The translations under genes and the position numbers were made by a program. From Melioribacteraceae bacterium (lineage in GTDB: Bacteria > Bacteroidota > Ignavibacteria > Ignavibacteriales > Melioribacteraceae), in contig DAOSDY010000001.1 of the NCBI GenBank assembly GCA_035362835.1, forward strand, positions 620,001 to 684,000: a stretch of DNA of 64,000 nt, in the 5' to 3' direction. The notes under the pieces were generated by a model. That model was not told the origin of the DNA. It saw nothing but the letters and a program-made list of their open reading frames with translations, and did not search any database. Below, piece after piece: positions 1 through 7,657 of this stretch. Numbering within the stretch: the stretch's first letter is position 1; every line of letters starts with the position of its first letter.

Positions 1-2238
1 AAAGGATTCTTCAGGATATTTATTAAGAATGAGCTTATCGATCTTAATTCGAAAATAACCACGCCGAAGTCCAAAGAGAATATTATAGTAGTAATCGACC
101 GGTTTAAGATAAGGAAAGGAAATGTCCGCGAATCGCTGGCAGAATCGATCGAAGCCGCTTTCAAGGAAGGTGAAGGGCGTTTAGCAATAATTAACGCCGA
201 TACAAACAGGATCTTCCATTTCACAAAATTCTACGAATGCTGCGGAATCCGTTATGAAGAGCCCGAACCAAGATTTTTCTCTTTCAATAATCCTTTCGGT
301 GCCTGCCCGGTCTGTCAGGGCTTCGGTAAAACAATGGGATACGAAATGGATCTTATTGTACCGAATCCGAATCTTACTCTGAGTGAAGGCGCAATTGCTC
401 CGTGGCGTACGGTAAAGTACAGCAAGTACATGCGGGATCTTATTCGAAACAACAACAACAGGATTCCTCTTGACGTACCATTTAAAGATTTATCGGCAGA
501 GAAACTGAATTTAATTAAAGATGGCTTTAAGGGATTTGCTGGTATAAACGGATTCTTTGAGCACCTTGAACAGAAGACTTACAAGATGCATATCAGAATT
601 CTGCTGAGCAAATACAGAGGTTATACCACATGTCATGCATGTCGTGGTTCACGATTGAGACGCGAAGCTCTTCAGGTTAAGATTGCCGATAATTCAGTTC
701 ATGATATAGTTCAAATGTCTATTGAACGGGCATACGTATTTTTTAGATCTCTTAAATTGACAAGCACAGAAAAAGCAATTGGACAGAGAATCTTTGAAGA
801 GATTGTTAAGCGTCTTACATTTTTGAACGACGTAGGACTCGGCTATCTTACATTAGACCGTTTAAGCAGTACTCTTTCCGGCGGCGAAACACAGAGAATC
901 AATCTGGCAACATCACTCGGTTCGGCTCTTATGAGTACTCTTTATGTTCTCGACGAGCCGAGTATCGGACTTCATCCGCGCGATAATTCACGATTAATTA
1001 AAATACTCAAGTCTCTCCGCGATATCGGAAACACTGTAATAGTTGTTGAGCACGATCCGGAAATGATGCGCGAGGCGGATATGATATTTGATATGGGTCC
1101 TCGCGCAGGAATTCACGGAGGCGAGATTATTGCTCAGGGAAGTTATAATGAAATAATAAAAAACGATGCCTCTCTTACCGGGAAATATCTGTCCGGCCGG
1201 CTTACAATTCCGGTTCCAGTAGAGAGGAACACAAAGAAAACCGAATCGATAAAAATTACCGGGGCCAGGGAGAATAATCTTAAGAATGTAACGGTGGAAT
1301 TCCCTCTTAAAAAATTTGTGGTTGTTACCGGAGTGAGCGGTTCCGGTAAAAGTACGCTTGTACACGATATTCTTTACAGTGGAATTGTAAAGCTGAATGG
1401 CGGTAATCCACAGAAGCTGGGTAAGTTCGATTCGATAGAAGGTGCCAGATTCGTCGATCAGATCGAAATTGTAGACCAGTCGCCAATCGGAAAGTCTCCG
1501 CGTTCAAATCCGATCAGCTATGTTAAGGGTTATGAACTGATAAGAGAATTATACGCATCCACACCTGCAGCTAAAGCAAGGGGATATAAACCCGGATTCT
1601 TTTCTTTCAATGTACCGGGCGGCAGATGCGATACCTGCGAAGGTGAAGGATATGTTAAGATTGAAATGCAGTTCCTTGCAGATCTCTACCTTGAATGCGA
1701 CGATTGTAAAAGTACACGATTCAAAAAAGAGGTAAGAGAGATTACATACAAAGGGAAAAATATTGTTGATGTGCTGAATATGACCGTTGACGAAGCATTG
1801 TTGTTCTTCGAAAATGTTGAGAAGATTCAGAAGACATTAAGAGTGCTCTCCGACGTAGGACTGGGATATATTAAGCTCGGTCAGCCTTCCACCACTCTTT
1901 CCGGCGGTGAAGCCCAGCGAGTTAAACTTGCGTCCCACCTTTTTACTCACAGAAAAAACCAGCATACTCTCTTCATCTTCGACGAACCAACTACCGGACT
2001 TCATTTCGACGACATAAGCAAACTTCTGAGATGTTTTCAGATGCTGATTGAAAACCAGAATTCTGTTGTTATAATCGAGCACAATCTCGATATAATCAAA
2101 TGCGCGGATCATGTGATAGACCTGGGTCCCGAAGCTGGCGATAAGGGGGGCTTTATTGTTGGTGTTGGAACTCCGGAGGATATATCCGCCATTGAAAACT
2201 CATACACCGGTAAATTCTTAAAAGGAATTTTAGCTTAA
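1..2238 (+). CDS. uvrA: Excinuclease ABC subunit A, 5'-truncated by window edge
   Basis: This is the DNA-damage recognition ATPase of nucleotide excision repair, which loads UvrB on lesions. The frame is open from base 1 to the TAA at 2236-2238 (745 codons), so the first methionine near 334 is internal; against the usual length of about 940 residues, roughly the first 190-200 are missing. Visible in order, numbered in the fragment: a zinc module with CPVC near 102 and CHAC near 211, ABC signature STLSGGETQR near 290 followed by YVLDEPSIGLH, second Walker A GVSGSGKST near 444, second zinc finger beginning CDTCEGEG near 543, signature TTLSGGEAQR near 631 and Walker B LFIFDEPTTGLH. The C-terminus GTPEDI...GKFLKGIL is UvrA-like. 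A UvrA2-type paralogue cannot be fully excluded because the N-terminal nucleotide-binding part is not in the window. Confidence 0.95.
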   Translation, partial: KGFFRIFIKNELIDLNSKITTPKSKENIIVVIDRFKIRKGNVRESLAESIEAAFKEGEGRLAIINADTNRIFHFTKFYECCGIRYEEPEPRFFSFNNPFGACPVCQGFGKTMGYEMDLIVPNPNLTLSEGAIAPWRTVKYSKYMRDLIRNNNNRIPLDVPFKDLSAEKLNLIKDGFKGFAGINGFFEHLEQKTYKMHIRILLSKYRGYTTCHACRGSRLRREALQVKIADNSVHDIVQMSIERAYVFFRSLKLTSTEKAIGQRIFEEIVKRLTFLNDVGLGYLTLDRLSSTLSGGETQRINLATSLGSALMSTLYVLDEPSIGLHPRDNSRLIKILKSLRDIGNTVIVVEHDPEMMREADMIFDMGPRAGIHGGEIIAQGSYNEIIKNDASLTGKYLSGRLTIPVPVERNTKKTESIKITGARENNLKNVTVEFPLKKFVVVTGVSGSGKSTLVHDILYSGIVKLNGGNPQKLGKFDSIEGARFVDQIEIVDQSPIGKSPRSNPISYVKGYELIRELYASTPAAKARGYKPGFFSFNVPGGRCDTCEGEGYVKIEMQFLADLYLECDDCKSTRFKKEVREITYKGKNIVDVLNMTVDEALLFFENVEKIQKTLRVLSDVGLGYIKLGQPSTTLSGGEAQRVKLASHLFTHRKNQHTLFIFDEPTTGLHFDDISKLLRCFQMLIENQNSVVIIEHNLDIIKCADHVIDLGPEAGDKGGFIVGVGTPEDISAIENSYTGKFLKGILA

Positions 2239-2356
2239 GACATATTTGGGGCATTGGTAAACCACTCTTATTTAATTAAATCACTTTCAATGAATTATTT
2301 TTAGTATTAATTTGTTGTCAGTTAGAGCAAAGATTATAAATATGCAGGGAAATTAT

Positions 2357-3070
2357 ATGTACCAGTCAAACAGAAAATACATCACACCCGAAATGAAAAT
2401 GGCGGACATTATTTTGGAGAATCCGTCAATCCTTCTGTTAATGGAGCATTTCGGATTGAATTTTATTGTAAATGAAAAAACAGTTACACAGCTATGCGAG
2501 GAAAACGGGATTAGTGTAAGAGTGTTTATATCATTCGCCAATCTTTATAATGGATTTCATATATCCGGCGAAGAGGATTTTTCCAACGGAGACATAGCTG
2601 ACATAATAGTCTATCTGAAAAACTCTCATAATTTTTACGAAAATGAAAAATACCCCGAACTTATCGCGCTGATACAGGAATTGTACTCAAAGAACGATTC
2701 GCCCGAAATAAAATTGATAGATAAATTTTTTAACGAATATTTCGGGGAAGTAAAAGAGCATCTATCATACGAGAACAGCACCGCTTTCCCATACTTTAAC
2801 GAACTTCTACGTAAAGGTGAAAGGAAGTCAAATAGAATTAATGATTTTTCTGTTAGCGAATACAGTGAACATCACACCGACATCGAGTCGAAGCTGAATG
2901 ATTTAAAAGAGCTGCTGCTTAAACACGTGCCCGTTCAAAACGACAGGGTACTCCGGAGGAAAATAATTGAAAGCTTATTCGAACTTGAATACGATCTGAA
3001 AATTCATTCGACAATTGAAGAGACCATATTAATGCCATTAATAAGCAGATTGGAAAGAAGTTTAGCGTGA
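2357..3070 (+). CDS. Hemerythrin-like (HHE) domain protein
   Basis: This 237-residue protein probably binds a di-iron centre. The N-terminal 70 residues (MADIILENPSILLLMEHFG...) resemble the ScdA/DUF1858-like helper domain found in Bacteroidota hemerythrin proteins. The C-terminal half is a four-helix HHE domain with candidate ligands in EHLSYEN near 134, EHHTD near 172, LLKH near 189 and HSTIEE near 217. I chose the ATG at 2357 because AGGGA lies six bases upstream; an in-frame TTG at 2312 and ATG at 2342 are less well placed. Its stop overlaps the GTG of the next gene (GTGA), so translation is probably coupled. Known relatives act in O2, NO or iron-sulfur stress. Here the partner regulator and the iron-uptake genes downstream suggest sensing of iron or oxygen, which is inference. 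Confidence 0.85.
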   Translation: MYQSNRKYITPEMKMADIILENPSILLLMEHFGLNFIVNEKTVTQLCEENGISVRVFISFANLYNGFHISGEEDFSNGDIADIIVYLKNSHNFYENEKYPELIALIQELYSKNDSPEIKLIDKFFNEYFGEVKEHLSYENSTAFPYFNELLRKGERKSNRINDFSVSEYSEHHTDIESKLNDLKELLLKHVPVQNDRVLRRKIIESLFELEYDLKIHSTIEETILMPLISRLERSLA

Positions 3071-3672
3071 GTAAACAAATAATTAATATAGTTATACTCG
3101 AACCCTCGCAAGTTATTCACGAGGGGCTTTCAAATATATTTTCAAAATCCGGTCAGTATTTTAAATTGTTCCGCGCCGACGACCTGAATGACATTGAAAA
3201 TTTCCTGAAGAAAGAAAGCCTTGATGTTATTATTATCAATCCGTCGCAGATACAAAACAAGGACAAAGAATTCATTGCGCTTAAAAAAATAAATCTGAAT
3301 ACATGCTGGGTTGCGCTTGTTTATACATTTTTCAATCAGAAGATGCTGGCGCTTTTTGATAAGATTATACACATTACCGATTCACCGGATACAATCTTAG
3401 AAATTATCAATAAATTAAGCGGCGATAATTCCGGCAATATATTGCAAGCAGAACACGAATCCTTATCCGAAAGAGAAATAGACGTATTGAAACTTTTAGT
3501 CGCGGGATTCTCTAACAAAGAAATTGCTGATAAACTATTCATCAGCGTTCATACGGTTGTAAGCCACAGAAAAAACATCTCACAAAAAACCGGTATAAAA
3601 AGCCAGGCCGGCTTAACAATTTATGCCATTACCAAAAAAATTATTCAATTGGAAGATTATACAAATCAATAA
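3067..3672 (+). CDS. LuxR/NarL-type regulator with degenerate receiver
   Basis: This 201-residue DNA-binding regulator has a clear C-terminal LuxR helix-turn-helix: LSEREIDVLKLL near 132, then FSNKEIADKLFISVHTV and HRKNISQKTG. The N-terminal 120 residues have receiver length and hydrophobic pattern, but the acidic pair is reduced to Leu-Glu-Pro at 11-13 and the phospho-acceptor position is Asn58 (DVIIINPSQ) instead of Asp. Phosphorylation control is therefore unlikely. The GTG start lies inside the stop region of the hemerythrin gene (4-base overlap), which argues that the two products work as a pair. Similar hemerythrin-LuxR pairs exist in Bacteroidota. The gene ends 249 bases before the FecA-like receptor, a plausible target. 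Confidence 0.85.
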   Translation: MSKQIINIVILEPSQVIHEGLSNIFSKSGQYFKLFRADDLNDIENFLKKESLDVIIINPSQIQNKDKEFIALKKINLNTCWVALVYTFFNQKMLALFDKIIHITDSPDTILEIINKLSGDNSGNILQAEHESLSEREIDVLKLLVAGFSNKEIADKLFISVHTVVSHRKNISQKTGIKSQAGLTIYAITKKIIQLEDYTNQ

Positions 3673-3852
3673 TATCATTTCTCCCTATTAAATGGGATTC
3701 AAAATTAAAAATATCCCGTAAATCGGCGATTGATAGCCTCGTAATTCACATTTAATTTTCAAAAGTTTTTCTACCGGTAAATAATTTCGTATGGATGAAG
3801 AAAAACCATAAACTATACGTCTTGTAACTCGGAAGCTACTAACGGGCATTTC

Positions 3853-3876
3853 GATAATGAAAGTGAAATTGTTATC
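3853..3876. promoter_or_regulatory. Fur-box-like inverted repeat upstream of TonB receptor
   Basis: The site reads GATAATGA at 3853 and TTATC at 3872, so GATAA and TTATC form inverted arms about 50 bases before the receptor start. It partly resembles the Gram-negative Fur consensus (GATAATGATAATCATTATC). The resemblance is loose, arm spacing is wider than in a classical Fur box, and the local DNA is A/T-rich, so this is only a candidate operator. The rest of the 249-base gap holds no gene that I can see. Confidence 0.25.
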
Positions 3877-3921
3877 CGAACAAATTCAAAGGTCAAGTAA
3901 TCATTCAAAAAAGGAATAAAA

Positions 3922-6159
3922 ATGAGTAAGCTTTTAATATTTCTATTAATGTTCTCAGGTATCTCAATAATTGCCCAGCCAACCAAACAGGATACAATAA
4001 AAAGTTATGAGCTTAAGCCGGTAACAATTATTGATGATAAAGCAAAATCAATTCCGGGTTCCGGACAATTTATTAACAATCGTGAATTGGAAAAACTTAA
4101 CCAGCCTAACATAAATAATGTTCTTCGCACTATTCCCGGTGTAAACATCAGAGACGAAGAAGGTTTTGGACTAAGACCTAATATTGGTTTAAGAGGTACG
4201 CCTGTAAATAGAAGTGCAAAAGTGACGTTAATGGAAGACGGAATTCTGATTGCCCCTGCACCATATGCCGATCCTTCGGCTTATTATTTTCCGACTTTTG
4301 CCCGTATGCAAGGTGTTGAGGTATTGAAAGGAAGCAGTCAGATAAAACATGGGCCTTATACTATTGGAGGTGCGGTAAACTTACTATCAACAGAAATTCC
4401 TGAATCATTTAAGGGCTTTGCTCAGATAGCTTATGGAATTTTTAATACAAATCAACAAAGAGTTTGGGTGGGTGATAGTAGAAACAACCTGGAATATGTA
4501 TTTGAATTAAACAGAATAGCCAGCACCGGTTTTAAAGAATTAGATAATGGCAGCAATACAGGTTTTGACAGACAGGATATTTTGGGAAGACTCCGCTGGC
4601 ACACAGACGAGGAGGCCACAATTTCTCAATCTGTAACCTTAAAATTCATGCACAGTTCTGAAGATGCAAATGAAACCTATTTGGGATTAACCTACGAAGA
4701 TTATGTAGTAAATCCTTTAAGAAGATATTCCGCAACTCAAAAAGATCTGCTGGATATGAATCACCAGCACATCTCTATTAATCATTTAATACAACCGGCA
4801 AGTGGTCTTATAGTTAACACTACCGCATATTATGCAACAACGTTCAGAGACTGGGCAAGAGCAAATACCATTGGCGGACAAAGTATTAATAATATATTGA
4901 GTAATCCTGCAGAGCACCAAACCCCCTACCAAATAATGACCGGTAAAGCCAATGGGAATATAGATTACCAGAGTGCAGCCAGAACGTACTTTTCAAAAGG
5001 GATACAATCAAATGCGCAATACATATTTAATACAAGCGAGGTGTGGCATAAGATTCAGTTAGGGCTTCGCTATCACACAGACCAAGCTGACCGGTATGCA
5101 ACACGTTCGGTTTATGCAATGACTAATGGAACTATGGTATTGTCTACGGCGGGAGTAAAAGGCAATCAGGAAAACCAGATAAGAGATGCAAGTAGTTTTG
5201 CATCTTATTTAAATTACGAAATGAACTACAAAGGTTTAAAGGTTAGTCCGGGTATTCGATTTGAAAAAATCAGATTGGATTTTCAAAATTATGGAAATGC
5301 AGACGTTGAGAGATTAGGCACTTCACTAAAAAAAGCTTCGAACGACTTATCTGTTTTCCTGCTCGGGATAGGTGTAAACTATGAAATTAATGCCGATATG
5401 AATCTATTTGGAGGTGTTCATAAAGGATTTTCGCCTCCGGGAATGCCTTCTTTAACTTCAACAACAGGTCAAGCCGAAGTAGAAACTTCTGTGAATTATG
5501 AATTAGGTTATAATTATGATAGCGAAGGATTAAATGCCCAGGTAACCGCTTTTTTAAATAATTATGATAATATCTTAGGCTCTGATAATGTATCCGGAGG
5601 TGGTGCGGGCACAGGCAATATGTTTAATGCAGGTAATGCAAAAATCCAAGGTTTAGAAGTTGGTTTAGCATACGATTTGCTTTATACAAAAAAGGCAACA
5701 CAAGATTTTAAACTACCAGTATATATAGCATATACTTATACCTCAGCAAAGTTTAATGAGACTTTTAAAAATGGCGGAGGCGACTGGGGAAGCGGAATAA
5801 TTAACAGAGGCGATTTCATTCCGTTTATCACACCTCATTTATTGACGGTTAGTATTGGTTTTGAAAATAATAAATTCGATGCTACGGTAATCGGTCGATA
5901 TACCGGGGAAACAAGAGTAAAGCCGGGTCAAAACAACATTATTGTACCGGCTGAAAACGTAATCTATAATGATGTGAATGCGTTAAAAGGATTTTTAATC
6001 ATTGACATTTCTGCTAATTATAGATTAGATAGAACCTTCACTGCTTTCACAACAATTAATAATCTTACAAACAGCAGAGCTATTGTGGCAAATTTGCCGC
6101 AGGGTTACAGACCCAATATGCCATTGAGTTTTAACGTTGGATTGAAAGCCGACTTATAA
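3922..6159 (+). CDS. TonB-dependent receptor, FecA-like
   Basis: This 745-residue outer-membrane receptor probably takes up a ferric chelate. A signal peptide (MSKLLIFLLMFSGISIIAQ) is followed directly by the plug: VLRTIPGVNIRDEEG near 75, then LRPNIGLRGTPVNRS, VTLMEDGILIAPAPYADP and VEVLKGSSQIKHGPYTIGG, which are close to FecA-type plug wording. There is no N-terminal carboxypeptidase-like or STN signalling domain. The remaining 550 residues have the alternating aromatic beta-barrel pattern and end with a short strand (FNVGLKADL). AGGA precedes the ATG at a good distance. The DNA looks more A/T-rich at third positions than the flanking feoB or uvrA genes, which may indicate transfer from another Bacteroidota lineage. 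Position between the hemerythrin/LuxR pair and porin-feoAB supports an iron role; substrate is not determinable. Confidence 0.9.
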   Translation: MSKLLIFLLMFSGISIIAQPTKQDTIKSYELKPVTIIDDKAKSIPGSGQFINNRELEKLNQPNINNVLRTIPGVNIRDEEGFGLRPNIGLRGTPVNRSAKVTLMEDGILIAPAPYADPSAYYFPTFARMQGVEVLKGSSQIKHGPYTIGGAVNLLSTEIPESFKGFAQIAYGIFNTNQQRVWVGDSRNNLEYVFELNRIASTGFKELDNGSNTGFDRQDILGRLRWHTDEEATISQSVTLKFMHSSEDANETYLGLTYEDYVVNPLRRYSATQKDLLDMNHQHISINHLIQPASGLIVNTTAYYATTFRDWARANTIGGQSINNILSNPAEHQTPYQIMTGKANGNIDYQSAARTYFSKGIQSNAQYIFNTSEVWHKIQLGLRYHTDQADRYATRSVYAMTNGTMVLSTAGVKGNQENQIRDASSFASYLNYEMNYKGLKVSPGIRFEKIRLDFQNYGNADVERLGTSLKKASNDLSVFLLGIGVNYEINADMNLFGGVHKGFSPPGMPSLTSTTGQAEVETSVNYELGYNYDSEGLNAQVTAFLNNYDNILGSDNVSGGGAGTGNMFNAGNAKIQGLEVGLAYDLLYTKKATQDFKLPVYIAYTYTSAKFNETFKNGGGDWGSGIINRGDFIPFITPHLLTVSIGFENNKFDATVIGRYTGETRVKPGQNNIIVPAENVIYNDVNALKGFLIIDISANYRLDRTFTAFTTINNLTNSRAIVANLPQGYRPNMPLSFNVGLKADL

Positions 6160-6476
6160 AAATTAAGACAACTTACAACAAGATATTTGCAAATGCATTG
6201 TTAAAGAAATGAAAGGATCATTTTTACTTTCATAAGCATTTTGTTATGCGATATACTGTAAGATCATCAATCCGGAAGACTTCAGTCATTAATCTGAGCG
6301 ATTACGTGTCGGGCTAATCCTGTCAACAGGAATCTCAATCCGCCTCAAAAACGTCATTTTACTCCCCTAAAATTGGGATAAGATCAGGTCCAATTCCCAT
6401 GTTTTAGTGATTGTAACCGGAGTACTACGTCCATAATTTTACCCCGGAATATTCGATTATTATGGAGTAAGGAGCA
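6160..6476. other. Intergenic gap with a weak hairpin
   Basis: This 317-base stretch holds no convincing gene. It contains an imperfect inverted repeat, CTAAAATTGGGA at 6367-6378 against TCCCATGTTTTAG at 6395-6407, in the leader of the porin-feoAB operon. It could be a terminator of the receptor transcript or an operator; no run of T follows it. Confidence 0.4.
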
Positions 6477-7652
6477 ATGCAGTATGTACTTTTACAATTC
6501 ATTTTTATACTCGTTTTTGCAGGAAACTATTTAGCACAAAAAAATCCGTTAAATATGCCGGACACAACAACAGTCCTAGATAAAATATTTTTAACACACG
6601 AAGCAACATACACGGGTGAATTTGCAGGAAATTTAACCGGCGGCAAAAAAACCGGTGGCGCTTATCTTGGGATGGCAAATATTAAAATCGGTTTTGAGAC
6701 AAAGACTTTAGAATTATGGGAAGGGGGGGAGTTTTTTCTGAATGGTGCTTCTACACACGGGGGGACACCATCGGAAAAATTAATTGGGGATTTTCAGGTT
6801 GCATCGAATATCGAAGCGGGCAACCGTACTTATCTTCATGAATTATGGTATAAACATAGTTACAAAAATTTTCAGGCTATAGTAGGACTGCAGGATTTAA
6901 ACTCGGAATTTGTTACAAGCGAGTATGCCGGCAATTTCATTAATAGTTCGTTCGGCATACCTTCCTTAATAGCCGACAATATTCCCGTACCTATTTTCCC
7001 GCTGACAGCTCTCGGAATTACAGCCAGATATGAAGTTAACGAAAGTATGGCAATTCAGGCTGCAGTATTCGACGGATTGCCGGAAGATTCAGAAAGCAAT
7101 CAGTACAATTTAAATTGGGATTTAAAATCGAGCGACGGAGTATTGGTTTTTTCTGAATTACAGTTTTCAATAGAGCTAGGGGATCTGCCCGGAAAATTGA
7201 AAGCCGGATACTACTATCATTCACATTTAAGAGAAACCTGTCCAGAAACTAAAATTGTTGAAACGGTGTTCGATAAGAACTACGGTTTTTATGCGATAGC
7301 CGATCAGAATTTATTAAAATCAGGGGGATACAATATCCTTGGAATATTTGCGCAGTTTGCAATCAGTCCAACAAACATTAATGCGCATAATTATTATTTT
7401 GGAGGAGGTATAAATTATCAGATTGTTTCCGATAATGGAACCAAAGACTTATTAGGCATTGCTATCGCTCACGCAGGATTTTCAAATAAAGACTTAAGAA
7501 ACGAGACAACAGTAGAAATGTTTTACAAAGCACACATTACCGAAAATCTTTTTTTTCAGCCCGATATCCAGTACATAGTTAATCCGGCAGGAACGGAAAA
7601 TAATTTAAGAAATTCGGTCGCTGCATTTCTAAGATTCGGAATAAACTTTTAA
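6477..7652 (+). CDS. OprB-family carbohydrate-type porin
   Basis: This is a 391-residue outer-membrane barrel with a signal peptide (MQYVLLQFIFILVFAGNYLAQ). The order of conserved blocks matches OprB porins: an early YTGEFAGNLTGG, AYLGMANIKIGFET, the LHELWYKHSY block, VGLQDLNSEF, then SSFGIPSLIADN, FPLTALGITARYEV and a C-terminal strand ending in Phe (FLRFGINF). It lies only five bases upstream of the fused feoAB and is surely cotranscribed with it. OprB porins are usually sugar channels, but this setting suggests diffusion of iron ions or a small chelate; that is inference. AAGGAG is present but only two bases before the ATG, an unusually tight spacing. Confidence 0.85.
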   Translation: MQYVLLQFIFILVFAGNYLAQKNPLNMPDTTTVLDKIFLTHEATYTGEFAGNLTGGKKTGGAYLGMANIKIGFETKTLELWEGGEFFLNGASTHGGTPSEKLIGDFQVASNIEAGNRTYLHELWYKHSYKNFQAIVGLQDLNSEFVTSEYAGNFINSSFGIPSLIADNIPVPIFPLTALGITARYEVNESMAIQAAVFDGLPEDSESNQYNLNWDLKSSDGVLVFSELQFSIELGDLPGKLKAGYYYHSHLRETCPETKIVETVFDKNYGFYAIADQNLLKSGGYNILGIFAQFAISPTNINAHNYYFGGGINYQIVSDNGTKDLLGIAIAHAGFSNKDLRNETTVEMFYKAHITENLFFQPDIQYIVNPAGTENNLRNSVAAFLRFGINF

Positions 7653-7657
7653 ATATT

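Noticed and set aside
334..2238. uvrA starting at the methionine near 334
   Set aside because: The frame is open to base 1 and the upstream residues match UvrA, including the first zinc cysteines just before that methionine.
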